DNA of 52,666 nucleotides from CAIVND01 sp035532075 (GTDB lineage: Bacteria; Actinomycetota; Acidimicrobiia; Acidimicrobiales; Bog-793). The notes beneath the pieces are model-generated. The model worked only from the letters and a program-made list of their open reading frames with translations, was not told where the DNA came from and did not search any database. The stretch is taken from NCBI GenBank assembly GCA_035532075.1, contig DATKRV010000038.1, forward strand, positions 1 through 52,666, written 5' to 3'. This document shows, in pieces, positions 42,722 through 51,278 of this stretch. Made by a program: the position numbers and the translations under genes. Position 1 is the stretch's first letter. Every line of letters begins with the position of its first letter.

Positions 42722-44032
42722 GTGGTCAAGCCACCCGGGACTTTGTCATTCGTGCACGCCGCGGATCTTCACCTTGACACCCCCTTTTCGGGTGTCCAGG
42801 CAAGCGCGCCCTTCGTCGCAGCCGCGCTCCGAGATGCCTCGTTGCACGCCTTTGAGGCGATCGTCGAACTCGCCCTCGAACGCGAGGTGGATTTTGTACT
42901 TTTTGCAGGTGACATCTACGACGGGAGCGAACGCGGAGTGCGCGCTCAGTTCGAATTTCTCGACGGTCTGAAGCGCCTCAATACAGCCGGCATCCGTAGT
43001 TTCATCGTTCACGGAAACCATGACCCCCTCGATACCGGATGGTCGGCGATCTCTAACTCGTGGCCAGAACTCGTCACGATCTTTCCTGCTCTTGGCGCGC
43101 TTGAGGAACAGGCCAAGATCGTCAGAGTCGTCCGAGACGGTGTCCAGATTGCAACCGTACAGGGTGTGAGTTTCGCAGAGCGGGCGACGACGACAAACCT
43201 CACGACTGCCTATCACCGGCCAGAGGGAGCGGGTGTCCACATTGGACTCCTCCACTGCAACGTCGAGGGGTCACCAAGTGAACACTCCAACTACAGCCCC
43301 TGCTCGATCGCGGATCTAATCAAGACCGGACTCGACTATCTTGCGCTCGGACATGTGCACGACCGTCGCATCCTCTCCGGCGGCACGGCATCTAATGAAC
43401 CCTGGATCGTCTACCCGGGAGATACCCAAGCGCGCTCGATCAACGAGGCGGGAGCGAAGGGTGTCTACGTCGTCAATGTCAGCGACGGAATTTTCAGTGA
43501 ACCGGAGTTCGTCGCATGCGACGAGATCAGGTTCTTCCGCCACGAGGTGAAGATCGACGAGTGCGAATCGGTCATCGATCTTCTCGACAGGCTCCAGGTA
43601 CTCGAGCAAGAGACGCTCCAGCTTGCCATGCCCCGATCGATCATCATGCGGGTGACCCTTACGGGAAGAGGAGACCTTCACCCGCTGCTCGCGCGACCCG
43701 ACGCGCGAGACGAGATTCTCGGGTCGCTGCGATCGAGATCTTCCCCGTCCTCCCCCTTTTGCTGGTGGGAGCAGCTCATTGACCGCACACAGAGCGAGAT
43801 CGACCTTGAGGAGATCCGTGCCCGCGGAGATTTTGCCGCCGATGTGCTCCGCCTTGCCGACGAGTATCGAAAAGATGACGCTATGCAGGCCGCGATGCTC
43901 GATCACCTCCTCGACGCGGCCCCGAGAAACCTCCGCAAAGAACTCTCCCCCCTGCTTGTTGAGCCGAAGTTTGCCGATCAGCTCTTATCGGCTGCCCAAC
44001 TTCGGGCGCTCGATGAAATTCTTGGTGACTGA
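42722..44032 (+). CDS. SbcD/YhaO-like metallophosphoesterase (DNA repair nuclease type)
   Basis: A 436-residue protein with the five metallophosphoesterase motifs: HAADLHLDTPF (D-x-H), FAGDIYDG, HGNHDP, GLLHCNVE and LGHVHDR, like SbcD and Mre11, the manganese-dependent nucleases of DNA end processing. The C-terminal part (from about residue 290) forms the capping region seen in YhaO. The start is GTG at 42722. The ATG of the next gene overlaps its stop by one base (TGATG), so the pair is translationally coupled. The partner is the YhaN-like ATPase. Confidence 0.87.
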   Translation: MVKPPGTLSFVHAADLHLDTPFSGVQASAPFVAAALRDASLHAFEAIVELALEREVDFVLFAGDIYDGSERGVRAQFEFLDGLKRLNTAGIRSFIVHGNHDPLDTGWSAISNSWPELVTIFPALGALEEQAKIVRVVRDGVQIATVQGVSFAERATTTNLTTAYHRPEGAGVHIGLLHCNVEGSPSEHSNYSPCSIADLIKTGLDYLALGHVHDRRILSGGTASNEPWIVYPGDTQARSINEAGAKGVYVVNVSDGIFSEPEFVACDEIRFFRHEVKIDECESVIDLLDRLQVLEQETLQLAMPRSIIMRVTLTGRGDLHPLLARPDARDEILGSLRSRSSPSSPFCWWEQLIDRTQSEIDLEEIRARGDFAADVLRLADEYRKDDAMQAAMLDHLLDAAPRNLRKELSPLLVEPKFADQLLSAAQLRALDEILGD

Positions 44033-46848
44033 TGAAGTTTTCCCGTCTTCACGTCGATGGATTTGGCAGTTTTGCGAGCCGCGATATCGGCCCACTTGGT
44101 GACGGGCTGAATATCGTGCTTGGGGAGAACGAGACCGGGAAGTCCACCTTGCTGGACTTTGTTCGTGGAGTCCTCTATGGGTTCACCGACAGACGGTCGC
44201 CGAAGAACTTTCATGAGCCGCTCTATGGTGGCAAACACGGCGGTTCTATCGATATCCGAGATGAACAAGGATCGACGTGGACGGTTCGGCGGTACGTCGG
44301 CCAATCCGTGACAATCACGGAGCGCTCGGGCGCGCAGGCCTCACAATCAACTCTCTCGAGTCTTCTCGGCCACACCGACAAGAAGGTCTTTGAATCAATC
44401 TTTGCCTTTGGTCTCGATGAGCTCGCCGAGGCGGGGCGACTCCATGACGAGAGCGTGCGGGATCTGATTTTCTCCGCCGGCGTGGCAGGGGCGGGAAGGT
44501 CGGCATCACAAGCGATTCGACGTCTTGAAGACGAGCGCTCCGAGATCACGAAGAATTCGCGCGCCCATCACCAAAAGAATCCTCTCGCACTGCTCATCAT
44601 CGAACGGGACGAACTTGCTGATCAGCTGCGCCTCGCGCGCAGAGAGTCGACGTCGTACGCGAACCTCCAGCGAGAGATCGACCGACTTGATCGAATGTCG
44701 GAGTCACTGTTCACGCGCATCAGTGACCGAGAGCACCGCCGGACGGAGTTGGATCGCCTTGCCGACGCGGAAAAATCTCGGCAGCGTCGGCTTGAACTCG
44801 AATCACAACTCGCGTTGGCTGGCGATCCTTCGCATTCGCAGATGCTCCTTTCGGCAAGGCGGCTACAGATCGTCGAACTCGCCGCGCGCGCCGAAGGTTT
44901 TCATCGCGAGGTCGCCGAATATGATCGACTCTCGCGAGCAATTGCGGAGCAAGAAGAGAACATCCGGATACTGCGCGATCGAATTGGACTCAAGGCGGAT
45001 CAACCAACTCCGCGCGCGATCACGATAGGTCTTCAGAGCGAGATTGAAGACCTTGGACGCGACTATCAGAACATTCAGCTCGAGCTTCGCGATGAACAGG
45101 CCAACATCTCTCGCGTGAAAGAGACGCTTGACCGTCAAAGACTTGCCGTCGCTCGCCTCACCAAGGGGCACGACCCCAGCGAGTTTGATGAGGTGACAAA
45201 TCACTTGAGAGAACTCTCGATCCTCCGGGCGATGCTCGGCAAGAGGAGAGAGCTCGTCCTTTCGGGTCAGCTCGCCGAGAAAGCCCTCGCGTCGCGAGAG
45301 AGAGCCCGAACCGGACTCGACCACGCGATCATGCTGATTCTCGGACTCGTTGCACTTCTCGGACTCGTCGGTTTCATCTTCCGCCTGACAAAGCCAGCGC
45401 ATGGTTCGACGCTTGTTGCGATTCTCGGGGCGATCGCCTTCCTCGCGGGCACCATTGGGCTTCTCCTCCTCTCGCGACAGAGCCAGCACCAACGCGCGAG
45501 CCCACAGCAGGCGGACAACGCACACGAAGCCGATTCGTCCGAGGAGCTCTTGGAGCGCATCTCGGAACGGGCACACCAACTCGGCCTCGCCTCGCAGCCC
45601 ACCGAAGCCGAACTCGAAGAGCTTGAAACTCAGCTGAGAACGCGCGAGGAAGTTGCCGCTGAGATCAGGATTACCCTGCTCAGCGAGCAACAGTGCAGAG
45701 TTGAGCTCGATGAAGCCACCCGCGCGGTCAAACATTGCCAGGAGCAAGTTTCGGCACTGCAGACCAGAGCGGACTCATACGGTGACGAGATCGGACTTGC
45801 CCAACACGTTAATCCCGAAATTCTCATTAAAGTTGTGGGAGCCATTGCAGACCTTGTTGAACAAGAGGTGCGCCACCAGCGAGACCTCGAACTCTTGCCA
45901 GCTCTCAGGTTACACATCGACGCCTACGAGGACGATCTTCGATCACAGTACCGTGAGATTGAGCGAGAGGTTCCCGACAGAGCGGCCTATGCGAAGGTGC
46001 TCTCAGAGCTTGCCGCCGAGGCAGATCTTGCGCAACGCGAAATTGCTGCGAGAGAGGCAATCATCGCCGAAATCGACAGGATCGACGAGATCCTCACCTC
46101 ACTGGTCAACCGTAATAGCGACTCCTCGGCGCTTCGTGATGAGCTTGAGAGCAGCTCCATCGCCGAGCGCGAGCTCGAATTGGCCGCGCTCGAAAGAGAA
46201 ACCGACGAAATCAAATCCGAGATCCAACAGATTCTCGGACAACGACACGATCGCCAGAACGAGATCGAGTCACTGAACAGTTCGAGTTCGATCGCGGACC
46301 TCGAGATCAGAATCGAAACAATTCAGATTGAAATTAGGGCAATTCTCGACCGATGGGTGCTGCTCGCCCTTTCGAGCGCAATTCTCAAAGAGGCGCTCAA
46401 TCGCTACGAGATTGAGCGCCAGCCAGCGGTCATCGAACGTGCAGGCCGACTCTTCGCCGAGGTCACCGCCGGTCGCTACACCAAACTCAGCTCCCACGAG
46501 GACGAGCAGCAAAGGCGGAGTCTTTGGGTGATCCAACGAGACGGGAAGAGTTTTGAGGCTCACCATCTCTCGAAGGGAACGGCCGAACAGCTCTATCTCT
46601 GTGTACGCCTTGCCTATGCGATGACCTTTGCAGATCGCGCGGTTGCAATGCCCCTCATCTTCGACGACGTGCTCGTGAACTTTGACCCCAAACGCTGCGA
46701 GCAGGTGGCGCGCGCGATTGCGACCGTGGCAGAGCGTCATCAGGTGATTCTCTTCACCTGTCACCCGAACATCGCGGAGACGCTGGTCGGTGCCTCCCCT
46801 CAAGCAAGCACCATCACCCTCGACCATCTTTCCCCGAGACCAACTTGA
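44032..46848 (+). CDS. YhaN-like SMC/Rad50-family ATPase with a central membrane hairpin
   Basis: Partner of the SbcD/YhaO-like nuclease. The 938-residue protein has a Rad50-like N-terminal ATPase half with Walker A GENETGKST (residues 31-39), a coiled coil (about 190-425), a two-helix membrane hairpin (about 426-482, ILGLVALLGLVGFIF and ILGAIAFLAGTIGLLLL), a second coiled coil (about 500-800), the signature SKGTAEQLYLCVRLA and Walker B MPLIFDDVLVNFDP. The membrane hairpin is a known feature of YhaN and implies membrane anchoring. DNA-end processing at the membrane is likely but not proved. Confidence 0.85.
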   Translation: MKFSRLHVDGFGSFASRDIGPLGDGLNIVLGENETGKSTLLDFVRGVLYGFTDRRSPKNFHEPLYGGKHGGSIDIRDEQGSTWTVRRYVGQSVTITERSGAQASQSTLSSLLGHTDKKVFESIFAFGLDELAEAGRLHDESVRDLIFSAGVAGAGRSASQAIRRLEDERSEITKNSRAHHQKNPLALLIIERDELADQLRLARRESTSYANLQREIDRLDRMSESLFTRISDREHRRTELDRLADAEKSRQRRLELESQLALAGDPSHSQMLLSARRLQIVELAARAEGFHREVAEYDRLSRAIAEQEENIRILRDRIGLKADQPTPRAITIGLQSEIEDLGRDYQNIQLELRDEQANISRVKETLDRQRLAVARLTKGHDPSEFDEVTNHLRELSILRAMLGKRRELVLSGQLAEKALASRERARTGLDHAIMLILGLVALLGLVGFIFRLTKPAHGSTLVAILGAIAFLAGTIGLLLLSRQSQHQRASPQQADNAHEADSSEELLERISERAHQLGLASQPTEAELEELETQLRTREEVAAEIRITLLSEQQCRVELDEATRAVKHCQEQVSALQTRADSYGDEIGLAQHVNPEILIKVVGAIADLVEQEVRHQRDLELLPALRLHIDAYEDDLRSQYREIEREVPDRAAYAKVLSELAAEADLAQREIAAREAIIAEIDRIDEILTSLVNRNSDSSALRDELESSSIAERELELAALERETDEIKSEIQQILGQRHDRQNEIESLNSSSSIADLEIRIETIQIEIRAILDRWVLLALSSAILKEALNRYEIERQPAVIERAGRLFAEVTAGRYTKLSSHEDEQQRRSLWVIQRDGKSFEAHHLSKGTAEQLYLCVRLAYAMTFADRAVAMPLIFDDVLVNFDPKRCEQVARAIATVAERHQVILFTCHPNIAETLVGASPQASTITLDHLSPRPT

Positions 46849-46898
46849 TCTTGTCGGGCCGAATCTTGTCGGGCCGAAACTTGTCGGGCCGAATCTTG
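46848..46898. repeat. 15-bp tandem repeat just after the YhaN-like stop
   Basis: Three near-identical copies of ATCTTGTCGGGCCGA lie at 46848-46862, 46863-46877 and 46878-46892, followed by a 6-bp partial copy. The array starts on the last base of the TGA stop. It does not code for protein in the gene's frame. It may arise from slippage or form a 3' RNA structure. Confidence 0.85.
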
Positions 46899-46911
46899 CG
46901 CTCGGAACTTG

Positions 46912-47382
46912 CTAGACGTTTACCCTGTTGAGCGTTGCCTCATCCCATCCCGTCACGACGGCAATGAAGATGACAAGGGTGAAAAAATGCACAACTGAAC
47001 ACCATATACAGATCGAATGAATGACATAGAGCTCACAATAAAGCAGATACGAGATGAACCCAACGGAGACAACCGTCGAGCCAAGACGGAGCGGAGCAAT
47101 AAACCGGTTTTCGGCACGCCATGCCCAAGGCGTCGAGAGCAGGGTCATCGAGATGAAATACACCAGACCGAGAACTGCCACCGGTATACCAAAGACATAC
47201 GACTGCGGACTCGTTGTCACCTTTGCGCAGTCAACGATCCCCCCTTTTGAACCTAGCGGGCAGGTCAGCGAGACCACATCCGTGAAGTGCGCAAGCGTGA
47301 GATAGATCGAGATCCCAAGTCCCACAACCGAGGAGATGAGCGTGACAAAGACGCGCGAGGAGATGGAGCTGGGGTTGCTCAT
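46912..47382 (-). CDS. Vitamin K epoxide reductase (VKOR) family thiol oxidoreductase
   Basis: Bacterial VKOR recycles quinones to drive disulfide-bond formation in exported proteins, taking the place of DsbB. The 156-residue protein has four to five membrane helices and the four active cysteines: Cys41 and Cys52 in the loop (TCPLGSKGGIVDCAK), and the redox pair CIWC (residues 125-128). The start is taken as the ATG at 47382. It lies downstream of a thioredoxin-fold protein gene on the same strand, its likely partner. Confidence 0.88.
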   Translation of the reverse strand: MSNPSSISSRVFVTLISSVVGLGISIYLTLAHFTDVVSLTCPLGSKGGIVDCAKVTTSPQSYVFGIPVAVLGLVYFISMTLLSTPWAWRAENRFIAPLRLGSTVVSVGFISYLLYCELYVIHSICIWCSVVHFFTLVIFIAVVTGWDEATLNRVNV

Positions 47383-47433
47383 CGACAATCACATTCGTGG
47401 ACCGCTCCGAATCGAGGGCGGCAATTGCCTTCG

Positions 47434-48444
47434 TCAACCAACCGGAGTCGCTTTCGCGAGCTCACTCTTGGCCGCGGTAACACCTTTTGATGTGCACACT
47501 GCGGTCGGCATCTGACCGTCGACATTGCACACCGCCGCAGCGATGTAGTTTGCTGCAACGATGAATCCGGACGCGCCGATCGCTTTGCCGATGGTCGAGT
47601 TCGGGTTGTTCACCGCCTGGGCGATTGCGATCACTCCTGGACCACCATTGACAAGTGGCCCGGTATCGTTATTGAAAAATGAAGAAAGATACGGCGGATC
47701 TCCCGCGGATACGTACCGGTTCGCAACATCAAGAAATGGGATTCCTGCACCACCAGCACTGAAGATGGTGGGTCCGCTCTGCGAGCCGTCATAGGTCGTA
47801 TAAAGTTTTTGTACATTTGCCGGAACCGGTGTCAACGGGTTCTGCAACCGGTCTGTCTGTTCATAGGGAGTGAAACTCACATAGGGGCTCAAATAACTCG
47901 CACCGAGGAAGCTGAAGGTTGGAATATCTCCATCAGAGGGTCCGGAGGCGGACTCCTTGAGATTGTGAAAGGTTCCGAATCTGCTCAGCGCGGCGACAAG
48001 AGACCAACGCATTGCGGCGCAGTACGGGCAGTACTCCGCACCGACATAGACAAAGCGCGCCTTGCCACCCAGGCTGAGCGACGGCTGGTTCTTTGTAACG
48101 ACGAAGTCTGCTGCCTGACCGGCAACCCCAATGCTGTCAAACACTGATCGAGGAACGCTCGTCACCGGTTGAACCATCGCGACGGGAGCTGGTAGAGGAT
48201 TACGGCCGGCTATGTCAGATGTCGGTGACGGTGGTGATTTTGAGGACGATGTCACCTTGACGGCGACGAGCGCACCGATCACGACGATGACGAACGCGAC
48301 GGCGATCCAGCCCATCCTTTTTGAGGATGAACTCTTTTTTGCCCTTGCCTGACGCCGTTGAGCGCCCGAAGACTTCGAGGGCGAAGGCTGTTGTGGCCCA
48401 AGCCGCCGCGGAGCGCCAGGGTTCTTACCAGATGCATTTGCCAC
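47434..48444 (-). CDS. Membrane-anchored thioredoxin-fold protein (DUF929-type)
   Basis: A 336-residue protein with a basic disordered N-terminus, one anchor helix (GWIAVAFVIVVIGALVAV) and an extracytoplasmic domain with the redox motif AEYCPYCAAMRW (Cys139, Cys142). The pattern and length fit the DUF929 family. It is the probable thiol-disulfide partner of the VKOR downstream. GTG 48444 has GAGGA nine bases upstream and is preferred over GTG 48474. The function as a secreted disulfide catalyst is inferred from the motif and the pairing. Confidence 0.8.
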   Translation of the reverse strand: MANASGKNPGAPRRLGPQQPSPSKSSGAQRRQARAKKSSSSKRMGWIAVAFVIVVIGALVAVKVTSSSKSPPSPTSDIAGRNPLPAPVAMVQPVTSVPRSVFDSIGVAGQAADFVVTKNQPSLSLGGKARFVYVGAEYCPYCAAMRWSLVAALSRFGTFHNLKESASGPSDGDIPTFSFLGASYLSPYVSFTPYEQTDRLQNPLTPVPANVQKLYTTYDGSQSGPTIFSAGGAGIPFLDVANRYVSAGDPPYLSSFFNNDTGPLVNGGPGVIAIAQAVNNPNSTIGKAIGASGFIVAANYIAAAVCNVDGQMPTAVCTSKGVTAAKSELAKATPVG

Positions 48445-48655
48445 AGTCGGAGATCCTCTCGTAATGCGTCCCACAACGGTACCAGCGAGGGCACTCGGTC
48501 ACGTCGAAGTACATCGAAACACGTCGCCGGGTAAGGATAACGATTATTTTCGCGAAGTAACAAAACTCTTAGGTTCACCACAGTCCTTCCACAGCCAACG
48601 TGCCTAGCTTCTCTGCGAGGTCAAACACGTTGACCGCAAGCCCAAGGAATCAACA

Positions 48656-50458
48656 ATGGTCTCTTTCAGCTATGTCTTCAACGAACTCCGTCGCCGGATC
48701 GGGCGCACCGTTGTCACTGCACTTGGCCTCGCGGCCGGGGTCGGACTGGTCATGGGAATTATCGGCGTATCCCAGGGTCTGAGTGATGCACAGAACAAGG
48801 TACTCTCACCGCTCGGATCGGTGGGGACGGACATCATCGTGACGAGGACCGTCGCTCCGACAACTTCGACCGTGACGACCACGACCATCCCCCAGCGGGG
48901 ATTCGGTGGAGGCGGCGGTATTGCCGGCGGCGGTGGCGGCTTCTTTGCGGGCGGGGGGTCATCGTCGCTCAATGCGAGCGACACCCAGACGCTGTTGAAG
49001 GCGAACTCCTCGATCATCACGGACCTTGCCAAACTCGGTCCTCCCGGAACCGTGTTCACCCACGATTTCTTCGTTCCTGGCACGCTGATCACCTTCCCCG
49101 CACAGGCGATCTCTGACGTCGCAAGGATCTCCGGGGTCAAGACCGCCGTCGGGGCGTTGTCGCTCGAAGCACTCCATGAGACCGGTACCGTGCCGACCAT
49201 CACCGCTACGTTCAAGACTGGCGGGCAGACACTCAAGACAACGGTCAAAGCCCCGAAACTGACTCCGCAACAGTCGCTCGCGGAGCGACAGTGCATCCAG
49301 AGCGCAATCCAGAAGGAGTTCGGAGCCCCGACCGGGAACTCCGGCACCTCGGGAGCTGGCCCGACGCGTACACCGGGTGGGGGGGGTAACCGCTTTGGCC
49401 GCATCTCCTCGAACCCGGCGATCCAGAAATGTCTCACCCCGGCCCAGCGGTCCTACGTTCAGAATGTCGTTGTTCCCGAACAGACCATCCGTCGGGTGCT
49501 CAATGCACCGACAACCAACACCGCAACTTCGACCTACACCGTGGGTGGTGTCGATATCACAAACTCCGCGTCGGGACTGATCACCAGAGCGCAACTCGTC
49601 AAAGGAAGCTGGCTCTCGTCAAACCCGACCATGGCAAAATCACAGGTGCTCGTCAATACCGGATATGCAACCCAGAGGCACCTCGGCGTAAACGGGAACC
49701 TCACGATCAACAAAATCAATTACAAGATCGTCGGCCTCGTTAATCCAACGTTGACCGGAGATGTCGCGGACGTCTACCTCAGCCTCGCGAACCTTCAGGC
49801 CCTCTCGACAAATCAGGGCCGAGTGAACGAGATCTTGGTCAAGGTCGACAACTCCAATCAGGTCAACGCGGTCGCCGCGCAGATAAAGAAAGCGCTTCCG
49901 GGCGCCACAGTACTCACCTCTGCAACTCTTGCAGACCAGGTCACGGGAAGTCTTTCGAACGCGCACAAACTTGCAAATGACCTTGGTGGTGCGCTCGCTG
50001 TCGTTGTCTTGCTGGCCGCGTTCTTGATTGCCGGTTTGTTGACGCTCTCAAGTGTTTCAAAGCGAGTACGCGAGATTGGTTCGCTGCGCGCGATCGGCTG
50101 GTCTCGCGCACGCGTCATTCGACAGATCATCGCTGAGACTCTCGGAATCGGCATCATCGGCGGTGCGCTCGGCGTCGGGATCGGCGCGTTGATCTGTCTC
50201 GTCGTGGGAGCGATCGGGCCAGGCCTCAGCGTCACGAGTTCTGGCCTTTCCGTCGGCGCCTCGAACATCAGCGCGTTGATCGGCCAATCCACGACCGGCG
50301 TCGTCTCGCAGACCGTGCACCTCGGAGCGCCCATTCACCCATTCACCATCGTGATCGCCTTCGCTGGCGCCCTACTTGGCGGACTCATCGCCGGAGCCGC
50401 CGGCGGATGGCGGGCCGCACGACTCTCGCCCGTCTCAGCGCTTAGAGACCTCGGATGA
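48656..50458 (+). CDS. MacB/FtsX-type ABC transporter permease
   Basis: A 600-residue permease of the MacB type: an N-terminal helix (residues 15-40, TVVTALGLAAGVGLVMGII), a large extracytoplasmic domain of about 390 residues and three C-terminal helices with the FtsX motif (VSKRVREIGSLRAIGWSRARVI). The extracytoplasmic part holds Thr- and Gly-rich stretches (FGGGGGIAGGGGGFFAGGGSSS region, residues 83-104, and PTRTPGGGGNRFGR). The ATG has AAGGAA six bases upstream. It forms the transporter with the ATPase at 50487. A lipoprotein or peptide substrate is likely but unknown. Confidence 0.85.
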   Translation: MVSFSYVFNELRRRIGRTVVTALGLAAGVGLVMGIIGVSQGLSDAQNKVLSPLGSVGTDIIVTRTVAPTTSTVTTTTIPQRGFGGGGGIAGGGGGFFAGGGSSSLNASDTQTLLKANSSIITDLAKLGPPGTVFTHDFFVPGTLITFPAQAISDVARISGVKTAVGALSLEALHETGTVPTITATFKTGGQTLKTTVKAPKLTPQQSLAERQCIQSAIQKEFGAPTGNSGTSGAGPTRTPGGGGNRFGRISSNPAIQKCLTPAQRSYVQNVVVPEQTIRRVLNAPTTNTATSTYTVGGVDITNSASGLITRAQLVKGSWLSSNPTMAKSQVLVNTGYATQRHLGVNGNLTINKINYKIVGLVNPTLTGDVADVYLSLANLQALSTNQGRVNEILVKVDNSNQVNAVAAQIKKALPGATVLTSATLADQVTGSLSNAHKLANDLGGALAVVVLLAAFLIAGLLTLSSVSKRVREIGSLRAIGWSRARVIRQIIAETLGIGIIGGALGVGIGALICLVVGAIGPGLSVTSSGLSVGASNISALIGQSTTGVVSQTVHLGAPIHPFTIVIAFAGALLGGLIAGAAGGWRAARLSPVSALRDLG

Positions 50459-50486
50459 ATCGACCCGACCGAAAGAGGATTCGACG

Positions 50487-51215
50487 ATGACAGACACCTC
50501 GATACGCGACAGTTCCCATTCAGGGACTGGTTCGGTACTTTATGAACTTCGTAGAGTGACACGCGACTACTCCAAAGGGGGTGTCACGATCGAGGCACTG
50601 CGCGGTATCGACCTCGACATCATCGAGGGAGAGATGATCTCGCTCGAGGGTCCGAGTGGGTCGGGAAAGTCCACCCTTTTACAGCTGATCGGCGCGCTAG
50701 ATGTGCCGACCTCTGGAAAGATCCGGTTCGCAGGACGATCCCTTGAACACGAGACAGATCGTGTCCTTACTGGTATACGCGCCCAAGAGATCGGGTTTGT
50801 CTTCCAACAGTTCAATCTCATCCCAACGCTGAGTGCACAGGAGAACGTCGCGATCGCGATGGTTCCGAGTGGGCATACACGCGTACAGCGGATGGATCTG
50901 GCCGCCGAGCTTCTCGGACAAGTCGGACTCGGCGAGAGACTTTCGCACCTACCCTCGCGCCTCTCCGGTGGCGAACAACAGCGCGTCGCGATTGCCCGAG
51001 CGCTCGCAAACGCTCCAAGGGTCGTTATCGCCGACGAACCAACAGGTAACCTCGACTCGACAAATGCGCAGGAGTTCATGGCGCTTTTGCATCGGCTTCA
51101 TCAAGAGTCTGGCGTAACCGTCATCATCGCAACTCACGACGAGGAGGTCGCAGTTCAGACGATGCGTCGCGTCCGGCTACGCGACGGATCGATCATTTCG
51201 GATTCGCCAACCTAA
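50487..51215 (+). CDS. MacB/LolD-type ABC transporter ATPase
   Basis: A 242-residue ATPase with Walker A GPSGSGKST, the Q-loop (FVFQQFNLIP), the signature LSGGEQQRVAIARAL and Walker B RVVIADEPTGNLD, matching the LolD/FtsE/MacB class. The ATG at 50487 has AGAGGA seven bases upstream; an earlier in-frame start would overlap the permease gene. It lies 28 bp after the permease stop, so the two are cotranscribed and act together. Confidence 0.9.
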   Translation: MTDTSIRDSSHSGTGSVLYELRRVTRDYSKGGVTIEALRGIDLDIIEGEMISLEGPSGSGKSTLLQLIGALDVPTSGKIRFAGRSLEHETDRVLTGIRAQEIGFVFQQFNLIPTLSAQENVAIAMVPSGHTRVQRMDLAAELLGQVGLGERLSHLPSRLSGGEQQRVAIARALANAPRVVIADEPTGNLDSTNAQEFMALLHRLHQESGVTVIIATHDEEVAVQTMRRVRLRDGSIISDSPT

Positions 51216-51278
51216 CGACGCGCGCGCATCACACCGAGCGTTGCCAAGGACAACTTCAACCGATCAATTTGTCGCGGG

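Noticed and set aside
51216..51278. Terminator between the ABC exporter and ispG
   Set aside because: Only a short, imperfect GTTG/CAAC repeat is present, with no T tail.
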